From: Gigaspora rosea
Lineage: Eukaryota > Glomeromycota > Glomeromycetes > Diversisporales > Gigasporaceae
Reading direction: 5' to 3'
Assembly: GCA_003550325.1 (NCBI GenBank)
Contig: QKWP01000221.1
Span: 152,425 to 216,424, forward strand
DNA: 64,000 nucleotides
The notes under the pieces were generated by a model. It was not told the origin of the DNA, ran no database searches, and saw only the letters and a program-made list of their open reading frames with translations. Each line of letters begins with the position of its first letter. Within the stretch, counting starts at the first letter, position 1. The position numbers were made by a program, and so were the translations under genes. Positions 57,843-64,000 of this stretch are shown here, piece after piece.

Positions 57843-58426
57843 GATAACTGATATTTGCTTTTGATAAATATTTTTTTCAAATCATCTTCAATTTCTAAGT
57901 CATGCACCAATTCGTTTTTAACTAATATTTATTTATAAAATTTAATAAATGTTAATGTTATATATAAATAAATTAATAACAATATCAGTTATAGTTTGTA
58001 ATAGCTTAAATAGATAAATAATACCTAAAGCTAAATAATATTCTCTACTCCTGCAATCGGCAATTTAAATACATAAATACCAAAGTTATTACAAGATTGT
58101 AATTTGATACTCTGTAGACAGGGTTCGCAATGGGGCCGATGGAATTCGATGGTCACGCAAATGACTGAAAAAACTAATACCGTTGACTCCATTCGGAGAT
58201 CAATTGGCTACATTCGCGGCTCCATTGCCAACTCTGCCTGGAGATTACCAATCGAATATCAAGATCAGATGTAATGAATTTTTCTTAAGTCGAAATTGCA
58301 TTTATGAAATCACTTTTTTTAGTCCATTTTCTTGCCCAAACTGTATTTTAACGCAGATTTTCAACTAAGATGTTTTTGATTCAATTACATTCGATCTTAC
58401 GATTTACAATACTCCTGCTCAAATGT

Positions 58427-58466
<40 letters not shown>

Positions 58467-58523
58467 AAAAAAAACTCCCTTTGGAGACATTATCAGCGTA
58501 CTTTATTAAATTAAATTTAAAAT
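57843..58523. other. intergenic with TA microsatellite
   Basis: A (TA)n tract at about 58430-58461 encodes the IYIYIY run of a spurious frame. A GC-richer stretch at 58130-58260 has no match that I recognise. Confidence 0.5.
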
Positions 58524-59994
58524 TTACCTATGACACCAGTATTTGGCCTTATCTAGATCTCTTATTACTCCAATTCCACATCGATAACATTCTGCAACAC
58601 TTGGCATTGCGTCAAGGTATCCCATCTCTGCTGATTTTCGATAATGAATGAATGCTTTATTTTAGAGCTTGTACCCGTATAAGTGTTACCCGGGTAACCC
58701 GGTTAACACCTGTCAACCGGGTCATAGCTATCGTTAACTGGGTGACCCGAATTAATTATCCATAAGCATGATAATGTGACGCACAAACGTATGTACAGTA
58801 CGTATGTCCGTTGGGAGTGAGGTCATTTTAAATTTTATTATTTAAACCCAGTTTATTTTCCGACGGCTCTAGCCGTTTGAGAATAAACTGATTATGTTAC
58901 AGCTATTATCATGATTCTCGGGGCACCTGACATAAAAATTAATAAATTTATCAGTTACCATTATCATTATACGTAGTTTTTTAAAAAAATGCATATAAGA
59001 GAATTTATGATTTTGCATCAATCAATCAAAAAAACGGTTTACCCGGATTATTAAGATGACCCAGTTTATAATGTTGTAAACGGTGAGTAACCCGGAGCTT
59101 AAATTTTTTAACGGGTGCAACCTCTAAAAAAATTACATACCCTTAAGAGCTACCTCAATTTTGCATTAGCCAATCAAACAAACCGGGTCAACCGGGTCAA
59201 CCGGGTAACCCGGATTTTTTAAAACAATCCGGTTTGTGACCCGGTAATAGTCTGGTAAACGGGCGGGTTATCCGGAATTTGAAATTTATTTCGGGTACAA
59301 CCTCTACTTTATTTTCATCCTTTTCGACTCCGATTCCATATTGGTAACAATTTCCAAGTTTATATGTTGCTCCAATAAATCCCATCTCTGCAGCTTTTTG
59401 ATAATAAATGAAGGCCTTATGTTCATCCTTTTCAACACCAATTCCATAATTATAACAATATCCAACACCAGCTGTTCCATTAGCGTTACTCATCTCTGCT
59501 GATTTTTGAGCACAAATGAATGCCTTAACTTCATCTTTTTCAACTCCAATTCCGAAAAGATAACAGGCTGCAATTTCATAAAATCCAAGAGCGCTTCCCA
59601 TTTCTGCAGATTTTTGATAATAAATAAATGCCTTATGTTCATTTTTTTCAATCCACTTACCAAATTGATAACAACATGCAAGAATAATTTGAACCATAGG
59701 AGTGATTTGATCCTTTAAGCAATAATTGATAATATCATCTGGATTTTGCTTTTTCTTTATTAAAATGTGTTCCAATATTTCAAGAATTAAACCAGGATTT
59801 TGGTATATAAATCTTTTTTCTTTATATATATTACACAATTCTTTGACAATTTCATTAATAGAATCCTGTGATAAATCTTGAACCTTGTCATCTTCTAAAT
59901 ACAATTGGGTATCAATGTTGGCTGCTTGAGCAATAACTAATGAACTGTCGACTTTTTCTGGCTGATTTACAAATGAATTATTATAATTTGACAT
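58524..59994 (-). pseudogene. Sel1-repeat protein gene interrupted by a hAT-like insertion
   Basis: The frame starts at 59994 (MSNYNNSFVNQ). After a helical N-terminal region it carries Sel1-like repeats of about 36 residues (KAFIYYQKSAEMGSALGFYE, then CYLFGIGVEKDE; four units). At 59306 the repeats are cut by an inserted element, and the frame runs into it for about 37 unrelated residues, ending at 59197. Beyond the element the last repeat resumes (KAFIHYRKSAEMG, CYRCGIGVIRDLDKAKYW) and stops at TAA 58524-58526. With the element and one copy of the 8-bp duplication left out, the frame is continuous, so the gene was intact before insertion. Sel1 repeats are protein-binding scaffolds, in these fungi often paired with kinases. 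A shortened product with the element-derived tail is possible. Confidence 0.85.
58663..59306. mobile_element. 644-bp hAT-like nonautonomous element in the Sel1 gene
   Basis: The ends TAGAGCTTGTACCCG and CGGGTACAACCTCTA are inverted. The flanks CTTTATTT at 58655-58662 and 59307-59314 are an 8-bp target duplication, as for hAT. The interior is rich in CCCGG and GGGTAACCCGG words, far more GC-rich than its surroundings. Confidence 0.88.
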
Positions 59995-60721
59995 TTGATG
60001 AAGTTACTGTTTGGGCGGGCGAATTACAACGTTCTCTAAAAAGGAAGGGATAGTTAGAAAATTGTATGAGAAAATTGTATGTATATATGTCTTTGTCACG
60101 AACTCAAGTGGTGATATGACAAGGGAAGTTTATTTAAATAGAAAGAAATGACTGAATTAATTTATAATAATGGTGCATGAAGTATTAAGCAAATGGGTAA
60201 GAGAATATTAACCTCTAAGATAAATAAAAAAACATAAATAAAAAATAAAACGTCTTTAAAACAATAAGGTCGTCAAAAGAATTCGAAAATTATTTATACG
60301 TGTTTTGAGAGAGAGGAGTAAATTGATACATCTTCATCTAATGTTACACGACCTAAATCCAATTTAATATCGAAAATTTTGTACAGTCGGTAGCATTACC
60401 AAATAAGGTAGCTGCGCAATGTTGTCATGAAAATCAGGAACTGAAGATACAAATAGATTTATATTTAGATATGTAAATATGTATGAGGTTGAAGTTGATG
60501 CATATATGTATTATAAATTGAATAAGCAATAACATCAGCTCTTATATGTGGGGTAGTGAAAGAGTAAACTGTTATAACGTCAAGCTCATATTTTACACTT
60601 GTTCAAATAAATCAGATAGTATATCAAAATCGCTGATAACAGAATAGAGAAAATTTACTTGATAAGGTAGCTGCGCAACGTAGTTGCGCTAAAACCAGGG
60701 ACGGAAGAGCAATATGTTATT
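59995..60721. other. 5' flank of the Sel1 gene with two hairpin motifs
   Basis: Two copies of an AAGGTAGCTGCGCAA motif lie at 60404-60446 and 60663-60707. The second contains GCGCAACGTAGTTGCGC, a perfect hairpin. No gene seen. Confidence 0.5.
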
Positions 60722-60921
60722 GTCCGGAGCGAAGCGAAGGACTTATATTTCTATGCGCTTTGATGACCGAAATTACGATTTTGATGCATTCATAATAGAA
60801 ATATCAAAACCGTAGTTTCGGCATTTTTCCGTCTGTAACGCCCCTGAAAAATGTGATCTGCGACATGTGTATTACCAGATTTTTCAGGGCTTACTGAACG
60901 CTTGCGTCATGAGCTCCGGAC
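60722..60921. mobile_element. foldback element with GTCCGGAGC / GCTCCGGAC ends
   Basis: Inverted ends enclose about 200 nt with internal pairing (ACCGAAATTACGATTTTGAT and ATCAAAACCGTAGTTTCGG). Confidence 0.6.
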
Positions 60922-61555
60922 TTATACCGGTTTCCGGCTCCTAGTACTGTAGTATTTAAGATTTAATTGATAAAATATACTTACTGAATTGAATTTACAA
61001 GCATATACACTATTGTCCAATGCATACAGTATCTCCAAAAAACCGAAAAAAGTTCATGAATAAGAGCCATGATACTGTATGTAAGGTCGATGCTAACAAT
61101 TATTGTAATTATTGAATTATGCTTTATATATGTGCTATAATTGATTATTAAATGATGTAAAATGTAAAACATCTCACCACAATCATATTACAATAATTCA
61201 GATCCGTGCCATTTCACCGACAAGTAATTTACCGACAGGATTAATTTACCGACGATTTCTTTTCTCATAAATTCTGGGACAAACTCATTTTCCGAAATTC
61301 CGTCGGTTTTGTCTTATAAATCATCTAGTTCTTCAGAAATTACATCGCTATTTTCAGAATGAATTTCCAAAGACAACGAAGTTTTAGGTGGCTTCTAAGA
61401 TGAAACCGAAAGAACTTCGAGAAACACCAAATTTTTAGTTTGTCCAAAATTTATAAGATAGCTGTAATTTTCCAACAAATTTTTTTAAAAATTGCACTAA
61501 CCTTAATCCTAACTTTAAGCTTAACCCTAACTATAATTCAAAGGAACCCAGTGAT
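60922..61555. other. intergenic
   Basis: No gene. A short motif TTTACCGACA / ATTTACCGACG recurs at 61213-61255. Confidence 0.45.
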
Positions 61556-62622
61556 GCAAATCATACGTTTTTGATACTCCCTGCACCTACTTTTTTGATA
61601 CTCCTGTATGTACCCCAAAATTACCCTACTTTTTTGATACCGATCTGCATATATACACGTGACTTGTATTACACAAAGGCCCAGAGCATTGTTTTTGCAA
61701 AAATAATTTTAGATAAAAAAAACTAATGTCGTGTAACGTTACACAAGTCTAATTTTGCCCGGCATTAAGCTTAATGCTGGTGGGCACTATCATGATAATG
61801 CCCCCGGCGGGGTTAGACATAATTCCGGCCACCCTAACCCTAAATCTAGTGGTACCCTAACCCGGCATTAAGCTTAATGCTGGTGGGCACTATCATGATA
61901 ATGCCCTGGCGGGGTTAGACATAATTCCGGCCCACCCTAACCCTAAATCTAGGCGAGGCAACATCCAATCACAGTACACATACTGGTTACACAACATATG
62001 CATCTAGTATATGTACTGTGATTGGATGTTGCTTCGAACAATTAGTTTTTAGGGTTCTAGATTTAGGGTTAGGGTGGGCCGAAATTATGTCTAACCCCGC
62101 CGGGGGCATTATCATGATAGTGCCCACCAGCATTAAGCTTAATGCTGGCCGACACAGGGTTAGTTTACCAAAATTTGACTTGTGTAACGTTACACGACAT
62201 TAGCGGCGTGTAACTATACATGCTGGCAAAACCCGGACAAATTCCAAATAATAAAAAAACAATTGCTATTTATAAAAGATTAAATAAAATAAATAATCTT
62301 AATATTTTGTAAATATATTATTTATAACTATAAGAATATATATGATTTGTTTAAATAAAGATTATTAATAAAGTTTTTGAGATATTAGTTATACTAGAAT
62401 TTGGGATTTGGGATTTGGGATGACGGACAAATCCCAAACTATAGTAAGTCGGGATTTTGCCAACATGTATACGTGTAACTAAAAATTATTTTTGCAAAAA
62501 CAATGCACTGGGCCTTTATGTAACATAAGTCACGTGTATATATGCAGATCGGTATCAAAAAAGTAGGGTAATTTTGGGTATCAAAAAAGTAGGTGCAGGA
62601 GTATCAAAAACGTATGATTTGC
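61556..62622. mobile_element. 1.07-kb foldback element with telomere-like CCCTAA motifs
   Basis: The two halves are inverted copies: GCAAATCATACGTTTTTGAT at the left and ATCAAAAACGTATGATTTGC at the right, with shared blocks CTACTTTTTTGATACCGATC, GTAACGTTACAC and CATTAAGCTTAATGCTGG. In the left half a segment of about 100 bp (61747-61854) is directly duplicated at 61858-61952, each copy ending CCCTAACCCTAAATCTAG. The centre is a second palindrome (ACATCCAATCACAGTAC / GTACTGTGATTGGATGT, 61961-62030). The interior also has an insert-like stretch at 62230-62460. No transposase frame. Confidence 0.85.
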
Positions 62623-63576
62623 ACTTCATGACAATTACATCGTAAAAATTTTTTGTGTTATACTAAATCTTTATTTGCGTTATTGCAAAAATTTGTATTA
62701 ATTTGCAATAAGACATTAACTTTATATTAATTTGCGATTTGTTTCGGAAAACATTAGAAATTTATTCAAAATTTTGTCCTGACCTTGCTCGTCTTTTATG
62801 TTCTTTCATTTTCTCTTTCAGAAACTTAATTCAGCACACTTTCTGATATTATTAGCCAATCAAATTTATAGAATACACGTGAATTTTACCCTTAAATATT
62901 TGGTTTAATTTGCATTAGTTTGTATTAATTTATGGGAAATTCTAGGCATCTCTAGCCAGAGATATATTACTTATATATCTCTGGCCTTTTGGCCAATTAA
63001 ATAACGCGAAAATCACATGACTAAAGGTCATGTATTGATCCGATTGCCGATCAAGATAAACGATCTTACCCCGCATCGCCGAATCCGGATAGATGAGTAT
63101 TTTTGATATTTGATCTTTGCTACATTTTTTTAGATTTGTTTTTTTTTTTTGTTTTCGCTTTCGCTTTCGCTTTCTTTGTTTACAAATTTTTATTTCTTTT
63201 GTTTAGCTTGTCGTCTTTTGTCGTTGGTGTCGTCATTAGTGTCGAAGTTGGTGTCGCAGTTGGTGTCGTCACTGGTGTTGCAATTGTCGTCGCTTGTATC
63301 GCCGTTTTTCACCTAAGGTTTGGCGTTCTCGTGTTTTATAGCGTTTTTGAAAGGAACCTTTAGCGTTCTTGTAGAGTGATTTCCATGTTTTGCCGGTGTT
63401 CTTCTGGAAAGGTTTTTGCGTGTTCTTGCATGCGGTTTTACGTCTGGTCTTACATCTTTATTCGTTGGGGCCTGAAAATCAGATTTGGATTTGGATTTAG
63501 CATTTGAACGTGGTGAGGGGGGTTTTTTTTTTTTAGTTATGAGGGTTTTTCAAACAAAACTAATGTTTATTTCAGG
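62623..63576. other. intergenic, low-complexity
   Basis: T-rich and TTTCGC-repeat DNA at about 63130-63180, then GTCG-rich words. It may include upstream exons of the broken LRR gene that follows, but none is supported. Confidence 0.4.
62953..62986. repeat. short hairpin
   Basis: GCCAGAGATATAT and ATATATCTCTGGC pair around a short loop. Isolated in intergenic DNA; function unknown. Confidence 0.5.
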
Positions 63577-63895
63577 TATAGAATTACATGGCATCATTTC
63601 GGCTTTAGAATGTCAAAAAAACTCTTTACAAGAAGTTATACTAATAAGAAGTTCGAGGTACTTAAAGATTGCAAAAATTTAGAAACGCTTCGTATTTTAA
63701 ATTGTAGTTCGAAGCTGTTGAATTTATTAGGTTGTAAAATCAGTACTTTGGAGATAGTTGATTGCCAATTGATGTGCAGACTATACCATTAATTTTAGAA
63801 AAGTCGGGTTTATTACTACAGCGATTAAGTTTTAATTCATGAAAAATTGTTGCTTCTAGAAGCACTTAAGTTCAGGTGTTATTCCGCTGGTCTAG
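63577..63895 (+). pseudogene. F-box/LRR-like fragment with frameshifts
   Basis: An acceptor (TTTCAG, 63575-63576 side) opens a frame with IELHGIISALECQKNSLQEV. This is the leucine-rich region of F-box-like proteins that are abundant in Rhizophagus. The frame breaks near 63650, and the homologous text continues one frame over as FEVLKDCKNLETLRI and ISTLEIVDCQL. A second break near 63770 leads to VQTIPLILEKSGLLLQRLSF, followed by a stop. Two frameshifts within about 200 bp suggest a dead copy. In intact relatives the LRRs follow an F-box, which recruits targets for ubiquitination. Confidence 0.7.
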
Positions 63896-64000
63896 AAATT
63901 GGCACCGGATTATGAAATCGATATGGAAGTGTTTCGACTTTTTTTTTTCCTCTAATTTTTCTTGCTTGCTTGATGGAACTAATACTTGGTTTCTCTGTTC

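Overview
The window looks like nuclear DNA of an arbuscular mycorrhizal fungus of the Rhizophagus type. It is very AT-rich and loaded with small inverted-repeat elements. Its few recognisable genes belong to families expanded in those fungi: SPRY, TPR, Sel1, TKL-type kinases and F-box/LRR. The organism is inferred from gene content, not proven.

Main result. Two long arrays that resemble tandem satellites (about 11.5-27.7 kb and 45.0-53.3 kb, + strand) read as chains of single-codon exons. Each unit is an acceptor (TAG or CAG), almost always exactly 3 nt, then a strong donor (GTAAGT or GTGAGT), and then an intron of roughly 60-100 nt. Joining the 3-nt pieces by hand gives one reading frame with no stop codons in each array. 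In both arrays every intron falls after the second base of a codon (phase 2).

Array 1 has about 169 microexons. It is in phase with a conventional SPRY-TPR exon block upstream (9953-11452) and with a conventional protein-kinase exon downstream (from 27749). The simplest reading is one roughly 19-kb gene for an SPRY-TPR-linker-kinase protein of about 0.9 thousand residues, whose linker of about 171 codons has an intron in nearly every codon. Array 2 is a complete gene. Its start codon is itself split (AT|G at 44980-44981 and 45061), 77 microexons follow, and a short last exon ends in TAG at 53386. The product is about 91 residues with two clear hydrophobic membrane segments. Introns within an array resemble one another and differ between arrays, which suggests two bursts of introner-like intron amplification.

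Layout. 1-9.9 kb: AT-rich DNA with a microsatellite, several foldback/MITE elements and a 2.2-kb inverted-repeat element with another element nested in it. 9.95-28.9 kb: the SPRY-TPR-microexon-kinase locus, with several MITEs inside its introns. 30.4-32.0 kb: nested MITEs and a palindromic tandem repeat. 32.8-38.1 kb: a Ty3/gypsy chromovirus-type LTR retrotransposon on the minus strand with 367-bp LTRs, a 5-bp target duplication and decayed ORFs. 38.1-45.0 kb: MITE-rich intergenic DNA. 45.0-53.4 kb: the microexon membrane-protein gene. 54.1-57.9 kb: a kinase remnant, hAT-type and other MITEs, and a minus-strand kinase gene. 58.5-60.0 kb: a minus-strand Sel1-repeat gene interrupted by a 0.64-kb hAT-like insertion. 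61.5-62.6 kb: a 1.07-kb foldback element carrying telomere-like CCCTAA motifs. 63.6-63.9 kb: a broken F-box/LRR-like fragment.

All decoding was done by eye. Counts of microexons may be off by a few, and four individual units have degenerate splice sites.
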